Part shown: positions 7,072 through 14,945 of the stretch, one piece after another
Layout of the letters: each line of letters starts with the position of its first letter
How positions within the stretch are numbered: the first letter of the stretch is position 1
NCBI GenBank assembly: GCA_041605955.1
Contig: JBFIXI010000001.1
Coordinates: forward strand, 61,182 to 125,181
DNA from: JAHEJX01 sp041605955
GTDB taxonomy: Bacteria > Actinomycetota > Acidimicrobiia > Spongiisociales > UBA5794
Length of the DNA stretch: 64,000 nucleotides
Direction: 5' to 3'
Translations under genes and position numbers: made by a program
The notes under the pieces: generated by a model
Databases searched by the model: none
The model's input: only the letters and a program-made list of their open reading frames with translations
What the model was told of the DNA's origin: nothing

Positions 7072-8862
7072 TCAGCTGAGGTGGTATACCTCCTGCAGGC
7101 CGTAGACCGGAGTCGGGATGCCCTCCAGGCGCGCCTTCAACTGCAATGCCAAGACCAGCGAGTAGTGGCGTGACTGGTGCAGGTTGCCGCCGTGGAACCA
7201 CAGCGCTTCTTGCCGGGTCGGCTTCCACATGTTGCGTAGCTCGCCTTCCCAGGGACCTGGATCCTTGCGGGTACCGGAGCCGAGGCCCCACACCTTGCCG
7301 ACCTTGTCGGCGACCTCCTGCGATATGAGCTGGGCGGCCCAGCCGTTCATCGAGCCGTACCCGGTGGCGTAGACGATGGCGTCGGCGGGCAGCTCCCTTC
7401 CGTCTTCGAGCACGACCGAGTTCTCGGTGATACGAGCCACATCGGAGCCGGCGGCCAGCTTGATCTTGCCGTCGATGATGAGTTGTGACGCCCCGACGTC
7501 GATGTAGTAGCCGGAGCCGCGGCGCAGGTACTTCATGAACAGTCCCGAGCCGTCGTCACCGAAGTCGAGCATGAACCCGGCGTGCTCGAGCTCCTTGTAG
7601 AAATCGGCGTCTACGGCCGCCATCTCCTCGTACACCGGCACTTGGAGCGGTCCCAGCGCCTTGTAGGGAATCGATGCGAAGATCAAGTCGGCAGTGTCGG
7701 TCGTTATCCCATCGGCCACGGCTCGCTCCGAGTACAGGTCCCCCAATGCCAGCTCCATCAACGTGTCGGAGCGGGCGACGTGCGTCGAGCTTCGCTGCAC
7801 CATCGTGACGTCGGCACCGTGCTCGTAGAGGTCTGCGCAGATGTCGTGCGCCGAGTTGTTCGAGCCGATGACAACGACCTTCTTTCCGGCGTACTCCTCG
7901 CCGCTGCCGTGCCGGCTGGAGTGGTGCTGGATGCCCTGGAACGTCTCCATGCCGGGGAACTCCGGAACGTAGGGAACACCCGACATGCCGGTCGCCAGCA
8001 CCAGCTGCTGGGGCCGCAGTGTCACCATCTCACCGTCACGATTGACGTTGACGACCCACTCTTGAGCATCTCCGTCGAAGCTGGCATCGAGCACCTCGGA
8101 CTTGGTCCAGTAGTTCAGCTCCATGACCTTGGTGTACATCTCCAGCCAGTCGGCGATCTTGTCTTTCGGGGAGAACACCGGCCAGTGATCTGGGAACGGG
8201 ATGTAGGGGAGGTGGTCGTACCACACGGGATCGTGCAGGCACAGTGACTTGTAGCGCTTCCGCCACGAGTCGCCAGGGCGTTCGTTCTTCTCGATGATGA
8301 TGGTGGGAACGTCGAGGCGCCGCAGTCGGGCCCCCAGGGCGATGCCGCCCTGGCCGCCGCCGACGATCACCACATACGGCTGCCGGGAATAGCCGAGCTC
8401 AGCTTCCTCCGCTTGGCGCCGCTCCAGCCACGTTGCGCGATCTACCACCGTGCCGTGCTCGATTCCTTTGACCCGGTTGGCGCCGGTCTTCTCTTCGTAG
8501 CCCTTGAGCTCCTGCATGGTTGTCAGCAAAGTCCATGCCTTCCCATCGATCAGGCGGAGGTGGCCTTTGCCCCGTGCCACTCCCGTCTCGAACGTGATCC
8601 ATGCCTCCGTGACCCCATCCGCCGCGGATGCTTCACCCTCGATCGCCCAGTTCGAAGGCGCAGTGTTCTCCAACGTGGCGTCGAGCATCGCTCGTATCTC
8701 GTCGCGTCCCTCCATCGTCTTGATGTTCCAGGTGAAGGCGACCAGGTCGCGCCAGTATCCGTCTTCGCCGAACAGGGCTGCAGCGGCGGTGGTGTCGCCG
8801 GAGCTCAGAGCTGTGTCCAGCTCGCCGAGCCAGGTGTTGACCGTCTCCGTAGGCGTCGTCAT
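7072..8862 (-). CDS. flavin-containing monooxygenase with N-terminal NTF2-like domain
   Basis: A 596-residue protein. Residues about 1-140 look like an NTF2/SnoaL domain (TWLGELDTALSSGD... GYWRDLVAFTW... WITFE). The rest is a class-B-type flavin monooxygenase: FAD-binding GGGQGG at 168-173, EKNERPGDSWRKRY, the NADPH-site VVVIGSNNSAHD at about 329-340, and the terminal ATGYGS motif. Such enzymes use NADPH and O2 to oxygenate small organic substrates, and NTF2-fused forms are frequent in Actinomycetota. The C-terminus (WFHGGNLHQSRHYS) is also conserved in these relatives. The substrate is not evident. It is monocistronic, with a 125-base gap before the next minus-strand gene. Confidence 0.85.
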   Translation of the reverse strand: MTTPTETVNTWLGELDTALSSGDTTAAAALFGEDGYWRDLVAFTWNIKTMEGRDEIRAMLDATLENTAPSNWAIEGEASAADGVTEAWITFETGVARGKGHLRLIDGKAWTLLTTMQELKGYEEKTGANRVKGIEHGTVVDRATWLERRQAEEAELGYSRQPYVVIVGGGQGGIALGARLRRLDVPTIIIEKNERPGDSWRKRYKSLCLHDPVWYDHLPYIPFPDHWPVFSPKDKIADWLEMYTKVMELNYWTKSEVLDASFDGDAQEWVVNVNRDGEMVTLRPQQLVLATGMSGVPYVPEFPGMETFQGIQHHSSRHGSGEEYAGKKVVVIGSNNSAHDICADLYEHGADVTMVQRSSTHVARSDTLMELALGDLYSERAVADGITTDTADLIFASIPYKALGPLQVPVYEEMAAVDADFYKELEHAGFMLDFGDDGSGLFMKYLRRGSGYYIDVGASQLIIDGKIKLAAGSDVARITENSVVLEDGRELPADAIVYATGYGSMNGWAAQLISQEVADKVGKVWGLGSGTRKDPGPWEGELRNMWKPTRQEALWFHGGNLHQSRHYSLVLALQLKARLEGIPTPVYGLQEVYHLS

Positions 8863-8987
8863 AAGGTACCCCTCCTCCTCGGGATCAGCAGGTCGCAGGA
8901 GCCCCGCCGCGTGGAACGCACCTCCAGCGCCTGCCGATTGTGGCAGAACGGGTGGCAGCCATGTCGGGCTAGAGACGAGTCAACTTG

Positions 8988-10556
8988 TCAACCGCCCAAC
9001 CCGGACTCGACCCGATTGACATAACTCTCTCGGCAGGCAGCATCCTCGGCCTCGCCTCTTGTGCGGTCGCGCGACCCGTACTCGGTTGAGACGCCGCCCT
9101 TTGCCTGGATCTCGAAGCTCACGTCGATCAGGCCCCGGTCTTCCATGCACGCCTTCCATCCCGCCCAGGCCGTCTCCAGCTCCTCCCGGGTGACGACGCC
9201 GTCGGCGAGGATCTCCGCCTGCAGCTCCAGGCCCGCCTGGTCGATCTCCTCGGTGGGCACGAGAGGCGCAGTCGTGACCAGCACGAGCGGGCCGGCGGGG
9301 TCGTTCACCCGGCCCACCCAGACTCCGATGAGGTCGCCCGCGTCCGTCACCAGGGCGGAAAACGACTCGATCCGCAGCGCCGTGCTCAGTGAGCGGGTCC
9401 AGCTCACCCCGTCGGTCGAGCTCCACAACTCGCCGGTCGAGATCACCTCGCCGGACGGAATCAGGACATCGCTCTCATCCGTGCCGATCGACACGGTGGC
9501 GGGCGCAACCACGATCCGGCCATCCAACGCGACGGTTCCGTTCGTGATCACCGCCCGGCCGGGGGCCGACCCAAAGGGAGGGATGCCTTGCGGCGTCCAC
9601 TCAACCCCGTCCACCGACGTCCAGACGTACAGGAACGGATCGTCGACCCCGCCGGCGACCTCACCGATGGCGACAAAGCGGTCGGCGAAATACTCGACCG
9701 CGGTGATCATGAGCCGCATGGGCGCCGACCTCAGCTCCTCGGGGAGGGTGATGGTCCCGGCAATCCAGCGTTCGCCGTCGGTGGTGTGATAGACGTCGGC
9801 GGGCAACGCCGGGTTGGTGACGAACGGGACCCACACCGCCCCGCCTGCGGTGCCCCACAAGCTGCCGAAGCGCAGATCGGCCGCTGGCGGCTGCCCGATC
9901 TCGTCCCACTCGATGCCATCCGTCGACCACAGCATCTGCGGGCCGGCGCCAAAGATGTTGTTCGTCAGGGCGACGAAGCCGCCAGGGCTTCCGACGACCT
10001 GCCCGATCGTCTCGACGAGCTCATCGCTCCATCTCGCCTCTTGCCAAGTGAGACCGTCAGGCGACACCCAACCTCGCCTTCGGCTCCCGTCGTCGAGCGT
10101 GAGCAGCCAGGTATCGCGGGTGGTGGCAATCGGTTGCGAACCCGCCGGCGCATCGGTGTCGGGAAGGATGAAGGGTCTCCAAGACATCCCATCTGGCGAG
10201 AACCAGAACTCGGCTCTCCCCGGCCGAAGGACGTGCGGAGTCCGCACGAAGCCACCCGGCCCGGAAGCCACCGCCTCGAGGCCGCCTCGGGCCTCCTCGA
10301 TCTCCATCCACTGGATGGTGTCGCCGGTCGCGACTTCCGAGCTGGGAGACACGAGCAGGCCCCACAGCAGCCCGCCACCGAAGATGGCCGCGAAGACCGC
10401 GGCGGCCACCGCAATCGCAGGGAACCGCCGCCGCGGCGGCTCGGTCAACTGCAGCGGAGCGTTGAGGCCCGTATCGACGCGTTCCAATAGGGCAGTAGCG
10501 CCGATCGGGGTGCCGCGCTCGGCCAAGATTGCGAAGGCGTTCCGGTACTGGCTCAT
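8988..10556 (-). CDS. membrane-anchored beta-propeller-like protein paired with a sigma factor
   Basis: A 522-residue protein with a cytoplasmic N-terminus of about 45 residues, one membrane helix (FPAIAVAAAVFAAIFGGGLLWGLLV) and a large extracytoplasmic region. That region repeats a W.S.DG..W motif (FWFSPDGMSWRPF, GWVSPDGLTWQEA, LWSTDGIEWDE, VWTSVDGVEWTP, LWSSTDGVSWTR), as in sialidase/BNR-like propellers. Its ATG overlaps the sigma-factor stop (ATGA), so the two are coupled. A single-pass protein encoded directly after an ECF sigma factor is classically the anti-sigma factor, so I infer a sensor/anti-sigma role. The short N-terminus shows no obvious ZAS zinc motif. Confidence 0.7.
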   Translation of the reverse strand: MSQYRNAFAILAERGTPIGATALLERVDTGLNAPLQLTEPPRRRFPAIAVAAAVFAAIFGGGLLWGLLVSPSSEVATGDTIQWMEIEEARGGLEAVASGPGGFVRTPHVLRPGRAEFWFSPDGMSWRPFILPDTDAPAGSQPIATTRDTWLLTLDDGSRRRGWVSPDGLTWQEARWSDELVETIGQVVGSPGGFVALTNNIFGAGPQMLWSTDGIEWDEIGQPPAADLRFGSLWGTAGGAVWVPFVTNPALPADVYHTTDGERWIAGTITLPEELRSAPMRLMITAVEYFADRFVAIGEVAGGVDDPFLYVWTSVDGVEWTPQGIPPFGSAPGRAVITNGTVALDGRIVVAPATVSIGTDESDVLIPSGEVISTGELWSSTDGVSWTRSLSTALRIESFSALVTDAGDLIGVWVGRVNDPAGPLVLVTTAPLVPTEEIDQAGLELQAEILADGVVTREELETAWAGWKACMEDRGLIDVSFEIQAKGGVSTEYGSRDRTRGEAEDAACRESYVNRVESGLGG

Positions 10557-11044
10557 TGGCGGCCCTCCTCGTTCATTTCGAGCCGGAGGCGCTGTCGGGC
10601 GCGCGAGGCGGTGACCCGAGCATTGCCGGCGGTGATCCCGACGATCGCCGCCACGTCCTCGAAGGTGAACCCCTCGATGTCGTGCAAGTAGAGCACCGCC
10701 CTCTCCACGGGCTGCAGACGCAACAGATCGGCTACCTCGGAGGGGTACGCGTCCTCGGAGCTGGGCTCGGCGGTGGCCCGCAACCGTGACAGCGCCTTGC
10801 GCTGCGAGCGGCGCCGGCGGATCTGAGACCGCACCTCGTTGACGATTGCCCTCCGCAGATAGGCGCCGGGGTCATTGAGGGATTGCAGCCGTCGCAGCCG
10901 CATGGTGGCTACCAACGCGTCGTGGAGAACATCGTCCGGATCCAGGTCCAGGGGAGCTACCACCGCACTGAAGCGGCGCAGCTCGCTGTAGAGCCGCTGT
11001 ACGATCTCTACGTCGACCTGATCGGCCTGCCTCACAATGCTCAC
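10553..11044 (-). CDS. ECF-type sigma-70 family RNA polymerase sigma factor
   Basis: A 163-residue sigma factor. Region 2 covers DLDPDDVLHDALVATMRLRRL and AYLRRAIVNEVRSQIRRRR; region 4 covers LQPVERAVLYLHDIEGFTFE and DVAAIVGITAGNARVTASRARQRLR, a clear sigma-4 helix-turn-helix. It has no region 3 or 1.1, which places it in the extracytoplasmic-function size class. GTG 11044 follows GGAGG closely; a GTG three codons later has better spacing and is the alternative. The longer upstream frame is unconserved. It is coupled to the downstream membrane propeller-like protein, its likely regulator. Confidence 0.87.
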   Translation of the reverse strand: MSIVRQADQVDVEIVQRLYSELRRFSAVVAPLDLDPDDVLHDALVATMRLRRLQSLNDPGAYLRRAIVNEVRSQIRRRRSQRKALSRLRATAEPSSEDAYPSEVADLLRLQPVERAVLYLHDIEGFTFEDVAAIVGITAGNARVTASRARQRLRLEMNEEGRQ

Positions 11045-11186
11045 ATTCCTCCAGAGGAGTGTGTCCTCACTCTTACAGACGCTCGGGCCAATCGATCTGC
11101 AACACGCGTGACGCAGAATCGGGCCGGGGGCGGTTCGTGGCACAAACGGGTCGATCAAACGGATGACTCTCGAGTGGGCCGCTGAC

Positions 11187-11675
11187 TCAGTTGATGGCCT
11201 TGGTGACGTCGGCCCGGTCTGCGTCGAGGGCAGCCAGCATCGCCGCGGCGGACATCTTGACGGACACGCCGTGCGCCCCTCCGCCGATCGAAACTGTCGA
11301 GCTGGGTTCGATCGATGCGTCGGCGATCACCGGCCACGCAGTGGTAGCTCCGAAAGGCGTGATCGTGCCGCGCTCGTAGCCGGTGGCGGCCAACGCTTCG
11401 GCGGCGTCGGGCAACGACATGCGACGGACCCCGAAGTGGGCCCTGAGTTTTGACCAATCGATGCCTCGGTCACCAGGCACCAGGACGAACAAGTAGTCGT
11501 CCTCACCGCGGCGCACCACCAGCGTCTTCAACAATGCGTGCACCGGAATGCCCCGCAGCTCGGCAGCTTCCCCAACGCTGCCGGCGCGCCTGGTGCGCAC
11601 GATCTCATGGGGGATGCCTGCCTGCGCCAGATGACGGAGGGCTGCAGTTTCGCCTGGGTGGTCGGGCCGGCTCAT
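11187..11675 (-). CDS. YbaK/EbsC-family aminoacyl-tRNA deacylase
   Basis: A 162-residue protein of the YbaK/ProX editing family, which hydrolyses mischarged aminoacyl-tRNAs (for example Cys- or Ala-tRNA-Pro) in the cytoplasm. Visible family features are the N-terminal helix and VRTRRAGSVGEAAELRG, the LLKTLVVRRGEDDYLFVLVPGDRGID strand pair with the conserved K, and the C-terminal GTITPFGATTAWPVIADASI with IGGGAHGVSVKMSAAAML. These match the family order and length (about 160). It stands alone between the sigma factor promoter region and the small membrane pair. Confidence 0.88.
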   Translation of the reverse strand: MSRPDHPGETAALRHLAQAGIPHEIVRTRRAGSVGEAAELRGIPVHALLKTLVVRRGEDDYLFVLVPGDRGIDWSKLRAHFGVRRMSLPDAAEALAATGYERGTITPFGATTAWPVIADASIEPSSTVSIGGGAHGVSVKMSAAAMLAALDADRADVTKAIN

Positions 11676-11907
11676 TGTCGGGACGCAGTATGCATCGCGG
11701 GCGGAACCAGATGAAGTTGGGTCACGTCTCCGGAAGCGACGTCGACCACCATATGCAGTGGTTCCGCGATGCCGGCGACCGGCTCGAGCTGATGTGGACG
11801 GTGCCGCTCAGCGTGGTGATCGGCGTCCGCCGGGCCCGACCAGTTTCATCAGCACAATTGGTATCAGGGGGCGCCGCTCGCCGTCTACTGTGGAAAGACG
11901 AGGCCAA

Positions 11908-12333
11908 ATGGAGATACCGGAGAACCGCGCCACTCGATTCCTCACCAAGCCGGTGGTCTTGATCACCGTCGGTGCGGTTCTGCTCGCTCTCATCGTCTGG
12001 GACATCTTCCTGGCTGTCGACGACATCGGTGGTAACACCTGGAGCGAGCTGCTGCGGGACGCCGGCAAGCTGACACCCGTGGTTCCGTGGTTGGGGGGCC
12101 TGGTGGTGGGCCATCTCTTCCATCCGGGAAAGAACGCCGATCCGCTGATCGACGCACCGGGCAACGCCCTGGTGCTGCTCGGCCTGACCCTCCTCTTCGT
12201 GATCATCGGCTTCTTCATGACCGTGCCCACCTGGGTGCCCGTACCTCTCGGGGCCGTAGCCGGCGCCTTTCTGTGGCCGGTGGCCACCGGATACAAGGAT
12301 CTCGGCGCCATTCTCAGTGAGGCGGCCGACTGA
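11908..12333 (+). CDS. small membrane protein A of a paralogous pair
   Basis: A 141-residue protein with about three membrane segments: residues 13-33 (VVLITVGAVLLALIVWDIFLA), a central PVVPWLGGLVVGHLFHPG segment and a C-terminal VLLGLTLLFVIIGFFM / PVPLGAVAGAFLWPVA region. It shares with the next gene the order GNT.SEL.R, T.VVP....G...GH.FHPG, DPL and AG..LWPV. ATG 11908 is used because the membrane part begins just after it. The stop overlaps the next start as TGATG. I do not recognise the family. The shape recalls phage holin-like proteins, but no phage genes are near. Confidence 0.65.
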   Translation: MEIPENRATRFLTKPVVLITVGAVLLALIVWDIFLAVDDIGGNTWSELLRDAGKLTPVVPWLGGLVVGHLFHPGKNADPLIDAPGNALVLLGLTLLFVIIGFFMTVPTWVPVPLGAVAGAFLWPVATGYKDLGAILSEAAD

Positions 12334-12689
12334 TGTTTGGTCAGACGGGAGCCACCATTGGCGGGGTCCTACTGTTCCTGTTGGTGATCGTGCTCGACGT
12401 GTGGGGTGCGCTCGACAAGGAGCCGGGCAACACACCGAGCGAGCTGGTGCGCTGGTTGAGCCGCTACACCGCCGTGGTTCCGTTTGCGCTCGGCGTTCTA
12501 CTCGGCCATTGGTTCCACCCCGGGGACGGGCTCGATCCCCTCTTCGGGCGGGCCTCCACGTGGGTGCTGATCGCCCTCAGCGGAGTGCTATTGGCTTGGC
12601 GAATCGTTTTCCGGCAGAAGGCGCTGGCGGGAGCCTGGTTCTGGGCCGTCGCCGGAATCGTTGCCGGCACCTTGCTGTGGCCGGTGTGA
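12333..12689 (+). CDS. small membrane protein B of a paralogous pair
   Basis: A 118-residue membrane protein translationally coupled to the previous gene (TGATG). It has hydrophobic segments at about 5-25 (IGGVLLFLLVIVLDVWGAL), 45-62 (YTAVVPFALGVLLGHWFHPG) and two near the C-terminus (WVLIALSGVLLAWRIVF, AWFWAVAGIVAGTLLWPV). The GNTPSEL, VVP...G...GHWFHPG and AG.LLWPV motifs repeat those of protein A, so the pair arose by duplication and may form a hetero-oligomer. The invariant GH.FHPG, with two His, could bind a metal or quinone, but that is speculative. No function is known to me. Confidence 0.65.
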   Translation: MFGQTGATIGGVLLFLLVIVLDVWGALDKEPGNTPSELVRWLSRYTAVVPFALGVLLGHWFHPGDGLDPLFGRASTWVLIALSGVLLAWRIVFRQKALAGAWFWAVAGIVAGTLLWPV

Positions 12690-12712
12690 CGGCGACCGCT
12701 CGGTCGTGTCTC

Positions 12713-13828
12713 TCAGGGGGCAGCCGTGGGGAGGCCGTACATGCTCCGGAACGCAGCGGCGACTGAGCCGGGCGAGAAGTCCTCGGCGCGCCGTCGCCCC
12801 GCGGCTCCCAACTCGTCCCGCCACTTCGCATCGTGGGCGAGACGACCGATCGCAGCGGCGGCGGCGGCGGCGTCACCGGGCGGGTACAGGATCCCGGCCT
12901 CACCGTCGCCGAGCAGCTCCCTGAAGGCGGGAATGTCCGAAGCGACCACCGGCAGCCCGTTGGCCATTGCCTCGGCCGCGATGCGACCGAAGCTCTCCCG
13001 AAACGAAGGGCAGAAGACGATGTTGGTGTGTGCGTAGGCCGTGGCGACGTTCGAGACCCAGCCGGACAGCTCCACATCTGGTCCGGCGAGCGACTCCAGC
13101 TGGGCGATGATCGGATTGGCTGCGGCGGCGCCGCCCGACCCGGTAACGATGAACCAGCGCACCCCGAGGTGCCGGGTCAGCGCAACCACCGCCGGCACGA
13201 CGTGGAAGCCTTTGTAGGTAGCCGGCCCGCTCAAGTAGGCGACCGTTACGCCGTCGGGGACGCGCCGCGGCGCCAGCTTGTCGTCTCCAATTGGGTTGGG
13301 CACGATCGCAATGTCCTGCAGTGGAGCCAGCCCGCTGTCCACGAGGAGCTGGCGCGACGCCTCCGATACCGCCACCCAGCGGAGGCGGGGCAGCCGCTTT
13401 GCCCAGAACCGGCTCGTACGCACCGACACATCGGACCACCGAGACGCATGCGCCCACACCACCACCGGGCGGCGAGTCAGCCACGCCACGGGGCCCACCA
13501 TGTTCAGCGCCGAGACACCATTGGCATGAATGACGGCAATCGTGCGCCGGTGGCGCCACCCCCACCGGAGTAGCCGCCAGGCCGCTTTGGTTCTCTCGAG
13601 GCGGCCCGGGGCCGGCCCGGGTGCGATCACGACCGACTCGTCGACTTGGCTTGGATCGACGATGAATCCCGATGGTGCGGCGACCACACGGTGCACATCG
13701 TGGAGCGCGGTGAGCAGGGCCCGCAGGCTCTGATTGGCCCCTCCTCCCCCGGAGCGGGGGGTGACGAAGACGACCGTGGGGCGGGATGGATGTTCCGGCG
13801 ACTGCACGCCGGGATTATGGCGGACCAC
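12713..13828 (-). CDS. glycosyltransferase family 4 (GT-B) protein
   Basis: A 371-residue GT-B glycosyltransferase. The N-terminal domain begins VVFVTPRSGGGGANQSLRALL, and the C-terminal nucleotide-sugar domain has VAYLSGPATYKG, FIVTGSGG, VELSGWVSNVATAYAHTN and the E-x7-E region SFRESFGRIAAEAMANGLPVV, followed by GEAGILYPPGD. These are the marks of retaining GT4/GT1 transferases that build cell-surface glycans or glycolipids. It starts at GTG, four bases after the dioxygenase stop, and is the last gene of a three-gene operon (RTX lipase, dioxygenase, this gene). Sugar donor and acceptor are unknown. Confidence 0.87.
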   Translation of the reverse strand: MVRHNPGVQSPEHPSRPTVVFVTPRSGGGGANQSLRALLTALHDVHRVVAAPSGFIVDPSQVDESVVIAPGPAPGRLERTKAAWRLLRWGWRHRRTIAVIHANGVSALNMVGPVAWLTRRPVVVWAHASRWSDVSVRTSRFWAKRLPRLRWVAVSEASRQLLVDSGLAPLQDIAIVPNPIGDDKLAPRRVPDGVTVAYLSGPATYKGFHVVPAVVALTRHLGVRWFIVTGSGGAAAANPIIAQLESLAGPDVELSGWVSNVATAYAHTNIVFCPSFRESFGRIAAEAMANGLPVVASDIPAFRELLGDGEAGILYPPGDAAAAAAAIGRLAHDAKWRDELGAAGRRRAEDFSPGSVAAAFRSMYGLPTAAP

Positions 13829-13832
13829 CCTC

Positions 13833-14945
13833 TCACCCGGTCGGTTCTAGGGGTGCATGGAGACTGGTGTCGGCGGTGAGGATGCCGCCGCGGTCACCGA
13901 TCGTCGTGGTACCGAACCGTTGGGTGAATTCCGGGGGGAGCGCCCGGTCGCCGGCTACCGACAACCAGAGCCGCAGCAGGTGGCGGGGCGCACCGGGTTT
14001 GTTGACGAACGCGGTCCGGTCGTGCAGCAGAGAATGGTTGTGGACAAACTGCATGTCGCCCGGGGAAAGAGTCATCCTGAGGTGGAATCTGGGGTCGTTG
14101 GCAATCTCGTCGAGGAGGTCGAGCGCAGCTACCTGCTCCGAAGTGAGGCGGGGGGCGTCGGCGAAGCGCTGCGCCGATTCGATGTACTGGCGCTGGTACA
14201 TGATCGTCAGCGCCTCGTCGAACCACGTGAACACCGGGATGGTGAAGAACGGTGGTTCGCCGAGCGGCACCTCGCCCCGGCGGTCGGTGGCGATGGGCGC
14301 GAAGAGGGCGGCCGCTAGGGCCGAATCCCGCCGGAGAATCTCGTTGTATATCGCGGCTGCGCTCACCAGCAGCGATTCCCCGCCCGCGGCGGCAGTCTCC
14401 AGGCACAGCAGCCCGACTACGTCGGTGGAGTCGGTGTGGAACGATTGACGTTCGGACGTTTGATAGATGCGGACGGCCGGGTCCGAGCTGTCATATCCGA
14501 GGTCGTGCACGTGGCCCAGCAAGTGGCCGGCGGCGTTTTGCGACCGGGGTGACCCGAGATGGGCCCCAATCCCGAGGAACGCAGCGGCGGCCTGACGGCG
14601 CGGTATCTGTTGGACGGGGAGGCCGGCGATCAGCTCGAAGCCGCGCCCGTGGGTGAGGCGGTGGCGGAGGGCGCCCAGCTCGCGCCCCATGGTGGGTAGC
14701 GGAAAGTCGGCGACCGACAGCAGCGGGAGGTCGCCGTCACCGGACGCATACGGAGCGGCGGCGGTAAGGATCTCGTCGATCTGCCGTGGCGACAGCCGCG
14801 TGGTCCACAGCTCGGGCCGGGTCATCAGCTCTGACCCCAGCCAGACCTGCGGGCCGGTGAGGTAGGGAGCTATCGGGTAGGGCGTGGTCACCGGGTCAGT
14901 ATGGCGGGGCTGCGGCGGGCAGCGCGAGGAGAGCGCGCTCAGCAA
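13833..14945 (-). CDS. TauD-like Fe(II)/2-oxoglutarate dioxygenase
   Basis: A 370-residue protein of the TauD/CAS-like non-haem iron oxygenase group. The metal-binding H-x-D is in RQSFHTDSTDVVGLL, the distal His is in MQFVHNHSLLHDRTAF, and the 2-oxoglutarate-binding Arg is in RHLLRLWLSV about 12 residues later. Typical reactions are hydroxylations of small acids or side chains. ATG 14945 overlaps the lipase gene by seven bases; a GTG at 14891 (VTTPYPIAPYL) is a plausible later start. It lies in an operon between a secreted RTX lipase and a glycosyltransferase, an unusual combination that suggests tailoring of a lipid or exported product. Confidence 0.83.
   Translation of the reverse strand: MLSALSSRCPPQPRHTDPVTTPYPIAPYLTGPQVWLGSELMTRPELWTTRLSPRQIDEILTAAAPYASGDGDLPLLSVADFPLPTMGRELGALRHRLTHGRGFELIAGLPVQQIPRRQAAAAFLGIGAHLGSPRSQNAAGHLLGHVHDLGYDSSDPAVRIYQTSERQSFHTDSTDVVGLLCLETAAAGGESLLVSAAAIYNEILRRDSALAAALFAPIATDRRGEVPLGEPPFFTIPVFTWFDEALTIMYQRQYIESAQRFADAPRLTSEQVAALDLLDEIANDPRFHLRMTLSPGDMQFVHNHSLLHDRTAFVNKPGAPRHLLRLWLSVAGDRALPPEFTQRFGTTTIGDRGGILTADTSLHAPLEPTG

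Noticed and set aside
11908..12689. Prophage remnant with holins
   Set aside because: The two small membrane proteins recall holins in shape, but there is no lysin, portal, integrase or attachment site nearby.
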